Assembly (NCBI RefSeq): GCF_011683915.1
Contig: NZ_JAAQPH010000036.1
Coordinates: 1-32,832 of the forward strand
From: Pelagibius litoralis
GTDB lineage: Bacteria; Pseudomonadota; Alphaproteobacteria; Kiloniellales; Kiloniellaceae
Length of the DNA: 32,832 nt
Direction of reading: 5' to 3'
Both the position numbers and the translations under genes were made by a program. Each line of letters begins with the position of its first letter. Position 1 is the stretch's first letter. Below the pieces are notes generated by a model that saw nothing but the letters and a program-made list of their open reading frames with translations, was not told the DNA's origin and did not search any database. Below, piece after piece: positions 15,692 through 24,558 of the stretch.

Positions 15692-16927
15692 CTAACTGTA
15701 GCTGCGCTGGTCGTCGATGATCTTGCCGTCGTTGGGCAGACTGCCGGGGGCGACGGCCTCGACCGCGCCCTTCAGCTTGCAGCAGGCCTGCAGGCTCTCT
15801 GCGATGGCGGCGATCAGGCCGGCATCATCTGCGGTCTCGACTTCGCACTGCAGGGTCATGGCGTCGCTGTCGCCGTCGCGGGTGACCACCAGGCGGGCGC
15901 GGCCGATCTCGCCGTGACGCTTCAGCACCGCCGCCACCTGGCCCGGTTGGACGAACATGCCCTTCACCTTGGTCGCCTGGTCGGCGCGGCCCAGCCAGCC
16001 CTTGATGCGCGGCGCGGTCCGCCCGCAGGGGCTGGTCCCCGGCAGGATCGCCGAGAGGTCACCGGTGGCAAAGCGCACCAGCGGATAGTCCGGGTTCAGG
16101 GTGGTCACCACCACCTCGCCGACCTCGCCCTCGGGCAGCGGATCGCCGGTGCCGGGGCGCAGGATCTCGACGATAATCTCCTCGTCCAGGATCATGCCCT
16201 CGCGGGCTTCCGACTCATAGGCAATGAGGCCCAGGTCCGCCGTCGCATAGCACTGCAGCACGGCAACGCCGCGGTCCGCATAGGCCTGACGCATCTCGGG
16301 AAACAGCGCGCCGCCGGAGACCAGCGCCCGGGTGATGGAGCTGCAATCGAGGCCCAGCTCGTCGCCCTTGTCGAGCAGCACCTTCAGGAAATCAGGCGTG
16401 CCGGTATAGGCGGAGGGGCGCAGATGGGCGATGGCCTGGACCTGGTGCTCGCTGTTGCCGACACCGCCGGGAATGACCGCACAGCCGAGGCCGCGGGCCG
16501 CACCGTCCAGCATCCAGCCGCCGGGGGTCAGGTGATAGGCAAAGCAGTTGTGCACGATGTCGCCGGCGCGAAAGCCGGCGGCGAAGAGGGCGCGCTCCAG
16601 GCGCCAGAAGCCCTTACGCGCGGTCTCGAACTCATAGATCGGGCCGGGCGACATGAAAATGTGCGCCGTCTCTCCGGGGGCGAGCGCCGCCAGACCGCCG
16701 AAGGGCGGCACAGCCTGCTGGCGTTCGATCAGATCCGACTTGCGGGTCACCGGCAGGGCGGCCAGCGCGGCCCGGTCCGTAACCGCGACGGGGTCAACCT
16801 CGGCCAGGATGTCGCCGAAGCCCCCGGCCTTTTCCTTTGCCTGCGCGACAGTGCCCGGCAGGGCAGCCATCAAGGCCGCTTCGCGCGCCTCAGGCGAGCG
16901 GGTCTCGAGATCGTCGTAATTGTCCAT
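15692..16927 (-). CDS. Phenylacetate-CoA ligase (PaaK)-like adenylate-forming protein
   Basis: This 411-residue cytoplasmic protein of the PaaK branch of the ANL superfamily would activate a carboxylic acid to its CoA thioester. Visible are the A5-like motif CYATADLGLIAYE (226-238), RFATGD (285-290) and the hinge/A8-like segment GWLGRADQATKVKGMFVQPG (310-329), followed by the small C-terminal domain. The usual glycine/serine/threonine P-loop (SSGTTGKPT) is replaced by FMSPGPIYEF (91-100), so ATP binding must differ or be weakened. It is the last gene of the operon, 10 bp after LivF. The substrate is unknown; aromatic or medium-chain acids fit the context. Confidence 0.85.
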   Translation of the reverse strand: MDNYDDLETRSPEAREAALMAALPGTVAQAKEKAGGFGDILAEVDPVAVTDRAALAALPVTRKSDLIERQQAVPPFGGLAALAPGETAHIFMSPGPIYEFETARKGFWRLERALFAAGFRAGDIVHNCFAYHLTPGGWMLDGAARGLGCAVIPGGVGNSEHQVQAIAHLRPSAYTGTPDFLKVLLDKGDELGLDCSSITRALVSGGALFPEMRQAYADRGVAVLQCYATADLGLIAYESEAREGMILDEEIIVEILRPGTGDPLPEGEVGEVVVTTLNPDYPLVRFATGDLSAILPGTSPCGRTAPRIKGWLGRADQATKVKGMFVQPGQVAAVLKRHGEIGRARLVVTRDGDSDAMTLQCEVETADDAGLIAAIAESLQACCKLKGAVEAVAPGSLPNDGKIIDDQRSYS

Positions 16928-16937
16928 GGAGAAAACC

Positions 16938-17783
16938 CTAGAGCCAGCGCTTGCGGCGCTTGTAGTGCTTCACGTCGCGGTAGGACTTGCGCCCGCTGGA
17001 GGAGAGACCGAGATAGAATTCCTTCACGTCCTCGTTCTCGCGCAGTTTCTCGGCATCGCCGTCCAGCACCACGCGGCCGCTTTCCAGGATGTAGCCGTAG
17101 CGCGCGTAGCGCAGCGCCACGTTGGTATTCTGCTCGGCCAGCAGGAAGGAGACGCCTTCCTGCTCGTTCAGCCGCTTCACCGTTTCGAAGATCACTTCGA
17201 CGAGCTGCGGGGCGAGACCCATGGAGGGTTCGTCGAGCAGGATCATCTTGGGCCGGCACATCAAGGCCCGGCCGATGGCGCACATCTGCTGTTCGCCGCC
17301 GGAGGTATAGCCGGCCATGGAGCCACGGCGTTCGCGCAGCCGCGGGAAATAGTCGTAGACCAGCTCCAGGTCGGCAGCGACCGCACCGCGCCCGTCGCGA
17401 CGGGTGTAGGCGCCGGTCATCAGGTTCTCTTCGATGGTCAGGTGTTCGAAGCAGTGGCGCCCTTCCATCACCTGCACCACGCCGGTCTTCACCAGATCGT
17501 TGGGGGTCAGCGCGTCGACCCGCGCACCCTCGAATTCAATGGACCCCTTGGTGACCTCGCCGCGCTCGGCGCGCAGCAGGTTGGAAATCGCTTTCAGGGT
17601 GGTCGTCTTGCCGGCGCCGTTGGCCCCCAGCAGGGCCACGATGCCGCCGAGCGGCACCTCCAGCGAGACACCTTTCAACACCAGGATCACGTGATCGTAG
17701 ATCACCTCGATATTGTTCACCGCGAGAACCGGCGCCGCCGTATCGGGCCGGGTTTCGTTCTGCAGGTCCAGGGCTTCGCTCAT
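16938..17783 (-). CDS. livF: Branched-chain amino acid-type ABC transporter ATP-binding protein (LivF)
   Basis: This 281-residue ATPase of the HAAT/Liv family pairs with LivG to power import. Motifs are Walker A GANGAGKT (53-60), signature TSGGEQQM (160-167) and Walker B KMILLDEP (179-186). The start is the ATG at 17781-17783; the frame stays open upstream, but that part has no family resemblance. Unusual for LivF is a basic C-terminal extension after about residue 257, GLSSSGRKSYRDVKHYKRRK, which makes it some 40 residues longer than typical LivF. Such tails are known, from memory, in LivF proteins of operons that include acyl-CoA ligases. The 145-bp gap upstream to the binding-protein gene shows no clear feature. 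Confidence 0.92.
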   Translation of the reverse strand: MSEALDLQNETRPDTAAPVLAVNNIEVIYDHVILVLKGVSLEVPLGGIVALLGANGAGKTTTLKAISNLLRAERGEVTKGSIEFEGARVDALTPNDLVKTGVVQVMEGRHCFEHLTIEENLMTGAYTRRDGRGAVAADLELVYDYFPRLRERRGSMAGYTSGGEQQMCAIGRALMCRPKMILLDEPSMGLAPQLVEVIFETVKRLNEQEGVSFLLAEQNTNVALRYARYGYILESGRVVLDGDAEKLRENEDVKEFYLGLSSSGRKSYRDVKHYKRRKRWL

Positions 17784-17928
17784 GGTCTCTTCGGCTCCAG
17801 CTTCGCAATACGCATCGGGTTCTTCGCTAGACTTTCTGACGCCGCGTCTTGAGAAGGCGCTGGGGGACAGCCACCGGCGACCGCCCCCTCGCAACCCTCT
17901 GTTCTCCGATCTTTACGCTTAGGATCGC

Positions 17929-19239
17929 CTAGTTGCAGTCACGGGGGGTGATCCCCTTCTCTGCCGCGTAGTCGGCGGCGGCTTTTTCGATCATCGGCCG
18001 CAGCAGACCTTCACGGTTCGGCTCGACCCATTCGGAAACCGCCGTCCAGGCGGAACCGTCCCACTGCTGCACATAAGCGCGGCCGGTGCCTTCATGATCA
18101 GCGCAGGTGATCTTGATCGGCTCCATGAAGCCGGCCATACCCTTGGCCTGCAGTCGGGCCTCGTCGATGTTCAGGGCCTCGAAGCCGTCGCGGATCTGTT
18201 CGCCGGTCAGCGGCTTCTCACCATGCATGCCCTGGGCGGTCAGGATCGCCTCGCTGATCACCGCCGCGTTCATCACGCCGCGATTGTAGAGCACGGTGCC
18301 GACCTCTTCACGCGGGCCGGTGCCGTTGCCGGCATCGTGGACCAGCTTCAGGATGTCCTGGATCGCCGGAAAGTCGGTGCCGGTGCCGTGGAAGTTCAGC
18401 GACTTGTAGCCGACCGCCTGGGCGCCCGCCGGGGTAACATCCTGCTCGGAGCCGGACCACCAGATGCCGATGAACTTCTCCATCGGATAGCCGACGGCGG
18501 CCGCTTCCTTGATCGCCGTGGAGTTCATCACGCCCCAGCCCCACATGGCGGTCCAGTCAGGACGCACCTGACGGCCGATCTGCAGCCAGGTGGCCTTCTG
18601 TTCCAGGCCGGGATGGGCAACCGGGAAGGGATGGAACGAGAAACCGTGCTTCTCGGCCAGCGCCTCAAGCGTGCCAATCGGCTCCTTGCCATAGGCGGAG
18701 TCGTGATAGACCAGGGCGATCTTCTTGCCCTTCAGCTTGTCGTAGCCGCCTTCTTTCTGGGCGATGTAGTTCACGATCACGTCGGCGCCGGACCAATAGG
18801 TCGCCGGCAGCGTGAAGACATAGGGGAAGACCGTACCGTCGGAACCGGCGGTGCGCCCGTAACCCATGGAGAGCACGGGAATCTTATCGGCCGTCGCCCG
18901 GTCGATCAGGGCATAGGTGATGCCGGTGGAGAGCGGCGTGATCGCCGCCGCGCCGGGGCGCTTCAGTCGCTCGTAGCATTCGACGCCGCGGTCGTTGTTG
19001 TACGCGGTGTCGCATTCCTCGTATTCGATCATCACGCCGTTGATCCCGCCCTTGGCGTTGATCATCCGGAAATAGTCGCTGAAGCCGTTGGCGAAGGGAA
19101 TGCCGTTCGGCGCATAGGGGCCCGAGCGGTACATCAGCCCGGGCACGAACTGCTTGTCGGCGGCGCTGGCGGGAAAAGCCGCAGCGGTCGCCATGGCTGC
19201 CGCGCCCAGCGCGGCCAAACCGAGAGCCTTGAAATTCAT
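17929..19239 (-). CDS. Liv-type periplasmic substrate-binding protein
   Basis: This 436-residue type 1 periplasmic binding protein (family 5/LivK-like) captures the substrate for the LivHMGF importer. The signal peptide MNFKALGLAALGAAAMATAA ends near residue 26 (FPASA/ADKQF). The mature start has the family pattern GPYAPNGIPFANGFSDYFRM followed by INAKGGINGVMIEYEECDT. It is longer than LivK (about 370), as is usual for receptors of aromatic or acyl compounds; this is a hint, not proof. It lies between livM and livF. On the transcript, GGGAGG precedes its ATG by a spacer, TTTAGACGG. Two small hairpins lie upstream of the gene. Confidence 0.9.
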   Translation of the reverse strand: MNFKALGLAALGAAAMATAAAFPASAADKQFVPGLMYRSGPYAPNGIPFANGFSDYFRMINAKGGINGVMIEYEECDTAYNNDRGVECYERLKRPGAAAITPLSTGITYALIDRATADKIPVLSMGYGRTAGSDGTVFPYVFTLPATYWSGADVIVNYIAQKEGGYDKLKGKKIALVYHDSAYGKEPIGTLEALAEKHGFSFHPFPVAHPGLEQKATWLQIGRQVRPDWTAMWGWGVMNSTAIKEAAAVGYPMEKFIGIWWSGSEQDVTPAGAQAVGYKSLNFHGTGTDFPAIQDILKLVHDAGNGTGPREEVGTVLYNRGVMNAAVISEAILTAQGMHGEKPLTGEQIRDGFEALNIDEARLQAKGMAGFMEPIKITCADHEGTGRAYVQQWDGSAWTAVSEWVEPNREGLLRPMIEKAAADYAAEKGITPRDCN

Positions 19240-19269
19240 CCGTCTAAACCTCCCTTGTTTACGTTCAAC

Positions 19270-19337
19270 GGGCGATGTCTTTCTCGCCCTTGGCGGATTG
19301 CCTTTTCTTTGTGCCGGGGAACCGCCGAGGCCCCGGC
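19270..19337 (-). other. Two small hairpins in the livM to binding-protein gap
   Basis: In the 123-bp spacer a 7-bp stem GCCGGGG/CCCCGGC (19313-19319 with 19331-19337) and a 6-bp stem GGGCGA/TCGCCC (19270-19275 with 19284-19289) lie between the livM stop and the binding-protein start. Such hairpins can protect the 5' end of the binding-protein message and raise its level relative to the permeases. No T-run marks a terminator. Function is inferred only. Confidence 0.3.
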
Positions 19338-19362
19338 CTTACCAAACACTTGGGCGCCGTCC

Positions 19363-20442
19363 CTAGTAAGGGAAGGGCCAGAGACGCAGTTTCTCCTTGG
19401 CGATCTGCCAGAGCCTGGCCAGGCCGTGCGGCTCGACGATCAGGAAGAAGATGATCAGCGCTCCGAAAATCATGAACTCGATATGCGACACCAGCGCCGT
19501 GGAGATCGTCGGATCGACCGCCAGCATGCCGTTGTTCAGGAGAATCGGCAGAAGCACGATGAAGGCTGCGCCGAGGAAGGAGCCGAGGATCGAGCCCAGC
19601 CCGCCGATGATGATCATGAACAGCACCTGGAAGGAGCGGTTGATCTCAAAGGCCAGGGCCTCGACCGAGCCGGTGTAGACGAAGGCCCAGAGCGCGCCGG
19701 AGATGCCGATGTAAAACGAGCTGACGGCAAAGGCCGAGAGCTTCGCCCAGAGCGGGCGGATGCCGATGATCTCCGCGGCGATGTCCATATCGCGGATCGC
19801 CATCCAGGTGCGGCCGATGCGGCTGCGCACCAGGTTCTTGGCGACCAGCGCCAGCAGCGCGACGAAGCCGAGCAGGAAAAGGTACTTGGTGACCGGGTCC
19901 GCCTGGGTGCCGGTGATGAAGATGCCGGGGAAAAGCTCGCGCGGCGGCGCCGAGATCACGCCGGAGGAGCTGTAATTGGTCCACCAGTCGAACTTGTTGA
20001 ACATCCAGACCAGGAAGAACTGGGCTGCCAGGGTCGCCACCGCCAGGTAGAAACCCTTGATGCGCAGGGACGGCAGCCCGAAGAGCACGCCGACCCCGGC
20101 CGTCCCGAAACCGGCCAGCAGGAAGACCAGGACGATGTGCAGTTCCGGAAAGGCGACGGTCAGCTTGTAGGAGAAGAACGCGCCGCAGGCCATGAAGCCG
20201 CCGGTGCCCAGCGACAGCTGCCCGCAGTAACCGGTCAGGATATTGAGGCCCAGCGCCGCCATGGCGAAAACCAGGAAAGGCACGAAGATGGTTTCCAGGA
20301 AGTACTCGCTGGCCAGCGCCGGCACCGCCAGCACCGCAAGCGCGGCCATCAGGGCGATGGCGATCTGGTCCTGGCGGATCGGGAAGATCGCCTGATCGGC
20401 GCCATAACTGGTTTTGAACTGTCCGGCTTCGCGATAGAGCAT
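19363..20442 (-). CDS. livM: Liv-type ABC transporter permease (LivM)
   Basis: This 359-residue membrane permease has about eight to ten hydrophobic segments. Family features are the segment LGLNILTGYCGQLSLGTGGF near residues 63-82, typical of LivM, and LVRSRIGRTWMAIRDMDIAA near 210-230, the cytoplasmic loop that contacts the ATPases. The C-terminus IVEPHGLARLWQIAKEKLRL is also characteristic. It follows livH after 15 bp, so the genes are co-transcribed. The substrate range of Liv permeases spans amino acids, amides, urea and aromatic acids. Confidence 0.92.
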   Translation of the reverse strand: MLYREAGQFKTSYGADQAIFPIRQDQIAIALMAALAVLAVPALASEYFLETIFVPFLVFAMAALGLNILTGYCGQLSLGTGGFMACGAFFSYKLTVAFPELHIVLVFLLAGFGTAGVGVLFGLPSLRIKGFYLAVATLAAQFFLVWMFNKFDWWTNYSSSGVISAPPRELFPGIFITGTQADPVTKYLFLLGFVALLALVAKNLVRSRIGRTWMAIRDMDIAAEIIGIRPLWAKLSAFAVSSFYIGISGALWAFVYTGSVEALAFEINRSFQVLFMIIIGGLGSILGSFLGAAFIVLLPILLNNGMLAVDPTISTALVSHIEFMIFGALIIFFLIVEPHGLARLWQIAKEKLRLWPFPY

Positions 20443-20457
20443 GGTTTCCGGCCCGTC

Positions 20458-21474
20458 CTATATCCGCTCGATGATTTTTTCGCCGAACAGACCCTGGGGC
20501 CGGAACAGCAGGAAGACCAGGGCCAACATGTAGGCGAACCAGTCCTGAATGGCGCCGCCGAAGAGCGGCCCCAGGAAAACCTCCGCCACCTGCTCGCCGG
20601 CGCCGATGATAAGGCCGCCGATGATCGCCCCGGGGATCGAGGTAAAGCCGCCGAGGATCAGCACCGGCAGGGCCTTCAGCGCGATCAGCGCCAGGGAGAA
20701 CTGCACCCCGGCCTTGGAGCCCCACATGATGCCGGCGACCAGCGCGACGATGCCGGCGACCGACCAGACGATGGCCCAGATGGTCTTCAGCGGGATGCCC
20801 ACCGAAAGCGCCGCCTGATGATCGTCGGCCACCGCGCGCAGGGCGCGGCCGACCCGGGTGTACTGGAAAAAGATCGCCAGCACCGCCACCAGCACCGCGC
20901 CGACCAGGGCCGCCACCAGATCGAAGGAATTGATCAGCAGGCCGTTTTCGAAAATACCTTCGGCGATGATGATCGGCGCTTTCGAAATGCCGATATCCAG
21001 TACCTTCACGTCGGAGCCCCAGAGCGTCTGCCCGAAACCGTCGAGGAAATAGAAGATGCCGATGGTGGCCATGAAAAGAATGATGTGCGGCTGGTTCACC
21101 AGGGGCCGCAGGACGACCCGCTCGATCACCAGGGCGAGCAGCACCATGACACCGGCGGTGACGATGAAAGCCAGGGTCCAGTGCAGGCCCATCTCGATGA
21201 AGCCGACCATGGTCAAGGCCGCGAAGAGCACCATCGAGCCCTGGGCGAAATTGAAGATGCCGGAGGCCTTGAAGATCAGCACGAAGCCCAGCGCCACCAG
21301 GGAATACATGACCCCCTGCAGCAGGCCGGCGATCAGCACCTCGATGAAATAACCCCAGGCGAAGAACAGCGATGAATCAACGGCGGCCAGGCCTTGAAAG
21401 CCGAGGCCCAGGGCGGCGATCAAAAGCGGCGTGGCAACGATCCAGATGCCAAAACGCAGGGCTGTCGGGTTCAT
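20458..21474 (-). CDS. livH: Liv-type ABC transporter permease (LivH)
   Basis: This 338-residue membrane permease partners with LivM. It has about eight hydrophobic segments, with the LivH hallmark GLLQGVMYSLVALGFVLIFK (51-70) followed by ASGIFNFAQGSMVLFAALTM. The cytoplasmic ATPase-contact loop is TRVGRALRAVADDHQAALSV. An extra N-terminal helix of about 40 residues precedes the core. The C-terminal sequence VFLLFRPQGLFGEK is standard. It starts 12 bp after livG. Confidence 0.92.
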   Translation of the reverse strand: MNPTALRFGIWIVATPLLIAALGLGFQGLAAVDSSLFFAWGYFIEVLIAGLLQGVMYSLVALGFVLIFKASGIFNFAQGSMVLFAALTMVGFIEMGLHWTLAFIVTAGVMVLLALVIERVVLRPLVNQPHIILFMATIGIFYFLDGFGQTLWGSDVKVLDIGISKAPIIIAEGIFENGLLINSFDLVAALVGAVLVAVLAIFFQYTRVGRALRAVADDHQAALSVGIPLKTIWAIVWSVAGIVALVAGIMWGSKAGVQFSLALIALKALPVLILGGFTSIPGAIIGGLIIGAGEQVAEVFLGPLFGGAIQDWFAYMLALVFLLFRPQGLFGEKIIERI

Positions 21475-21486
21475 CTCTGCCCCCTC

Positions 21487-22317
21487 CTAATGACTGACGC
21501 CGAGATAGGCATCGATGACGTCTTGATTGGCGCGCACCTCGTCCGGGGTGCCGTCGGCCAGCTTGCGGCCGTAGTCCAGCACCACCACACGGTCCGAGAT
21601 GTCCATCACCACCCCCATGTCGTGTTCGATGAGGGCGATGGTGGTGCCGAACTCGTCGTTCACGTCGAGGATGAAGCGGCACATATCCTCCTTCTCCTCC
21701 ACGTTCATGCCGGCCATGGGTTCGTCGAGCAGCAGCAGCTTGGGCTCCATGGCGAGCGCTCGCGCCAGCTCGACGCGCTTTTGCAGGCCATAAGGCAGAC
21801 GCCCCACCGGGGTCTTGCGGATCGCCTCGATCTCCAGGAAGTCGATGATCTTCTCAACCACCTCGCGATGGGCGATCTCCTCGCGCTGGTTGGCGCCCCA
21901 GAAGATGGCCTGCTGGAAGATGTTGCTTTTCATCTTCAGGACACGCCCGGTCATGATGTTGTCGAGGGTCGACATGCCCTTGAACAGCGCCACGTTCTGA
22001 AAGGTCCGGGCGATACCCTGGCGCGCCGCCAGGTGCGGGCGCATGGCCCGCCGCTCGGCGCCGAGGTACATGATGCGGCCCTGCTGCGGATGATAGAACC
22101 CGTTGATGACGTTCAGCATGGAGGTCTTGCCGGCGCCGTTGGGGCCGATGATCGCCAGGATCTCGTGTTCGCGGACTTCGAAGCTGATATCGGTCAGCGC
22201 CTTCACGCCACCGAAGGCAAGGGTGATGTTGTCGGCCCGCAGAAGCGTCTCGCCGATCTTCTTCCGCGGCGCGCTCTGGTGTTCCGCCACGCCTTCAGAG
22301 GCCAGGGTTTCCACCAT
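21487..22317 (-). CDS. livG: Liv-type ABC transporter ATP-binding protein (LivG)
   Basis: This 276-residue ATPase pairs with LivF. Motifs are Walker A GPNGAGKT (58-65), Q-loop RTFQNVALF, signature LPYGLQKR (174-181, the LivG form) and Walker B LLLLDEP (194-200). The switch histidine is in LIEHDMGVVM. Its ATG overlaps the stop codon of the acyl-CoA synthetase by one base (TGATG), a direct sign of operon structure. The first 25 residues, before the ABC core, are a non-conserved extension. Confidence 0.93.
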   Translation of the reverse strand: MVETLASEGVAEHQSAPRKKIGETLLRADNITLAFGGVKALTDISFEVREHEILAIIGPNGAGKTSMLNVINGFYHPQQGRIMYLGAERRAMRPHLAARQGIARTFQNVALFKGMSTLDNIMTGRVLKMKSNIFQQAIFWGANQREEIAHREVVEKIIDFLEIEAIRKTPVGRLPYGLQKRVELARALAMEPKLLLLDEPMAGMNVEEKEDMCRFILDVNDEFGTTIALIEHDMGVVMDISDRVVVLDYGRKLADGTPDEVRANQDVIDAYLGVSH

Positions 22318-24290
22318 CAGCTTGCCTTCTTCATCGTCGCCGCGGGCAGGGGTTCAACCCCCACGTCGACCACCTGCAGGTCCGCCTTGATGGTGCCCTT
22401 GCGGCCGTCTTCGAAAGTGACCTCGGTTTCGATGTAGGCGGTTTCGGCGCCGGTATAGAGCGCCTCGATCAGGGATTCGTAGCGCTCGGCAACGAAGCGG
22501 CGGCGCACCTTGCGGGTGCGGGTCAGCTCGCCGTCATCGGCATCCAGTTCCTTGTGCAGGATCAGAAAGCGCCGGATCTGACAGCTCGCCAGCTGCGGGT
22601 CGGCGGCCAGATCGCGGTTCACCTTTTCGATGTGCCCGCGGACGATCTCGATTACCTGGGGATTGGCCGCCAGTTCCTGATAGCTGCCGTAAGCGACGTT
22701 GTTGCGTTCCGCCCAGCTGCCCACCGCCACCAGATCGATGTTGATGAAGGCGGTGCAGAAATCGCGCTCGTGCCCGTAGGCCACCGCCTCTTTGATATCG
22801 GGGAAGAACTTCAGCTTGTTCTCGACATACTTGGGCGCAAAGAGCCCGCCGTCGTTCACCCGGCCGACATCCTTGGCGCGGTCGATGATCTTCAGATGGC
22901 CGTTGTCGGCGAAGAAACCGGCATCGCCGGTATGCACCCAGCCATCGGCCGTCTTGGTTTCGGTCGTCGCCTCCGGGTTCTTGAAGTACTCGACGAAGAC
23001 GCCGGGCCCGCGGAACATCACCTCGCCGTTGTCGGCGATCTTGATCTCCACGCCCAGAGCGGGCTTGCCTACGGTATCGGCCTCGATCTCTCCATCAGGC
23101 TGAATGGTGATGAAGACACTGGCTTCGGTGGAGCCATAGAGCTGCTTCAGGTTGATGCCCAGGGAGCGATAGAAATCGAAGATATCCGGGCCGATCGCCT
23201 CACCCGCGGTATAGGCCAGACGGATGCGGGTGAACCCCAGGGTGTTCTTCAGGGGCCCATAAATCAGAATCTGGCCGAGGGCATAGAGCAGCCGCTCCCC
23301 CGGGCCGACCGGCTTGCCGTCGAGGATTTTGGTGCCGGAGCGGCGCGCGATTTCCATGAAGTACCGGAAGATACCGCGCTTCACCCAGCTCGCATCCTCC
23401 ATACGGATCATCACCGTGGTCAGGATGTTCTCGAAGATCCGCGGCGGCGCGAAGAAATAGGTCGGCCCCAGTTCGCGCATGTCATGCATCACCGTCTCGC
23501 TGGATTCCGGACAGGCGACGCAGAAGCCGGCGACATAGCTCTGGCCGTAGGAGAAGATGTGATCGCCGACCCAGGCCATCGGCAGATAGGCCAGGGACTC
23601 GTCGGCATCGGTCAGCCCCTCCAGCTTCACGCCGTTGGCCGCCGTCTTGACCACGTTGTCGAAGCTGAGGATTACGCCCTTGGGCGTCCCGGTGGTGCCC
23701 GAGGTATAGAGAATGATCGCAGGGTCCGCGCCCTTCCCCCTGGCGATTTCCTCGGCATAGAAATCCGGATGGATCCTGTTGTAGTCGCGCCCTTCGGCCT
23801 GCACCGCATCGAAGTGGTGCAGGAAGGGTTGGGTGTAGTGGCGCATCCCGCGGGCTTCGTCATAGACGATCTGGGTCAGGCCGGGGCAGCCTTCGTGGAT
23901 TTCCAGCAGCTTGTCGACCTGCTCCTGGTCCTCCACCACGGCAAAGCGCGCCTCGGCGTGCTCCACCACGTAGGCCATCTCCTTGGCCACCGAATCCTGA
24001 TAGAGCGGCACCGGTACGGCGCCGATCGCCTGGGCGGCCGTCATGGTCCAATAGAGACGCGGACGGTTGTCGCCGACGATGGCCACCTTGTCGCCGCGCT
24101 TGACCCCGAGGGACAGCAGGCCGGCGGCGAGATTGCGCACCTCTTCGGCAACCTGGCCCCAGGTATGGGTCTGCCAGATGCCGAAGTCCTTTTCGCGGAT
24201 CGCCGGGCGGCCGGGCCGCTGCGCGGCGTGGAATTCCAGCAGCTTGGGAAAGGTGTCGAGTTCTGCCGGCGGCAGACGAACCTCAGTCAT
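22317..24290 (-). CDS. AMP-forming acyl-CoA synthetase (long-chain fatty acid-CoA ligase-like)
   Basis: This 657-residue cytoplasmic ANL-superfamily enzyme would activate a fatty or related acid to acyl-CoA using ATP. Visible motifs are the P-loop YTSGTTGTPKG (195-205), LPMAWVGDHIFSYGQ, YGSTE (385-389), DGWVHTGDAG (449-458) and the hinge region LKIIDRAKD. The start is taken at the ATG at 24288-24290 (MTEVRLPPAELDTFPKLLEF); another ATG 20 codons upstream is possible, and neither has a decisive ribosome site. It is the first gene of the Liv operon. Unlike the PaaK-like protein at the operon's end, all its catalytic motifs are intact. The preferred acid is unknown. Confidence 0.9.
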   Translation of the reverse strand: MTEVRLPPAELDTFPKLLEFHAAQRPGRPAIREKDFGIWQTHTWGQVAEEVRNLAAGLLSLGVKRGDKVAIVGDNRPRLYWTMTAAQAIGAVPVPLYQDSVAKEMAYVVEHAEARFAVVEDQEQVDKLLEIHEGCPGLTQIVYDEARGMRHYTQPFLHHFDAVQAEGRDYNRIHPDFYAEEIARGKGADPAIILYTSGTTGTPKGVILSFDNVVKTAANGVKLEGLTDADESLAYLPMAWVGDHIFSYGQSYVAGFCVACPESSETVMHDMRELGPTYFFAPPRIFENILTTVMIRMEDASWVKRGIFRYFMEIARRSGTKILDGKPVGPGERLLYALGQILIYGPLKNTLGFTRIRLAYTAGEAIGPDIFDFYRSLGINLKQLYGSTEASVFITIQPDGEIEADTVGKPALGVEIKIADNGEVMFRGPGVFVEYFKNPEATTETKTADGWVHTGDAGFFADNGHLKIIDRAKDVGRVNDGGLFAPKYVENKLKFFPDIKEAVAYGHERDFCTAFINIDLVAVGSWAERNNVAYGSYQELAANPQVIEIVRGHIEKVNRDLAADPQLASCQIRRFLILHKELDADDGELTRTRKVRRRFVAERYESLIEALYTGAETAYIETEVTFEDGRKGTIKADLQVVDVGVEPLPAATMKKAS

Positions 24291-24479
24291 GTCCTGCACC
24301 CCGCTTCCCTGAAGGAGCGGTCGTACCGCGCGCAGCAGTTCCGATGCCAAACCCTTTGGCCGTCATTCCCGCGCACAGCGTCGATGGTTTTGCCATCATG
24401 CCGCTGGGCCTCCCGTTCATGTTTCCCGGTTCTTTTTGTTTGTCTGCATGCGGTTCTTGTCCGCCCGGGAATTCTTACT

Positions 24480-24508
24480 ACCTAAGCTTTTACTGGCCGA
24501 AAAATCAA
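24480..24508 (-). promoter_or_regulatory. Candidate promoter of the acyl-CoA synthetase/Liv operon
   Basis: On the minus strand TTGATT (24503-24508) and TTAGGT (24480-24485) are separated by 17 bp, in the only AT-rich stretch of the 268-bp gap between mmsA and the synthetase gene. The -10 match is weak (TTAGGT against TATAAT), so this is a tentative sigma-70 site. It would give a leader of about 180 bases. Confidence 0.25.
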
Positions 24509-24558
24509 TACTCTAACGGTTCCTGCCCGCTGGTTGCGGGTCCTTCCGAAACGCTTCC

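Noticed and set aside
15443-17554. Plus-strand open frame of about 700 codons opposite the PaaK-like and LivF genes
   Set aside because: Antisense to genes with clear motifs; the translation is low-complexity and starts inside a palindromic repeat region.
19240-19250. A third copy of GGTTTAGACGG (minus strand) beside the binding-protein start codon
   Set aside because: It has no surrounding inverted repeat and overlaps the spacer between the ribosome site and the ATG, so an 11-bp match is probably coincidental or constrained by translation signals.
18094-21375. Very long plus-strand open frame of over 1,000 codons opposite the Liv genes
   Set aside because: It lies antisense to four well-identified transporter genes and its composition is rich in Asp, Gly, His, Gln and Arg without domain patterns, as expected for a shadow frame in GC-rich DNA.
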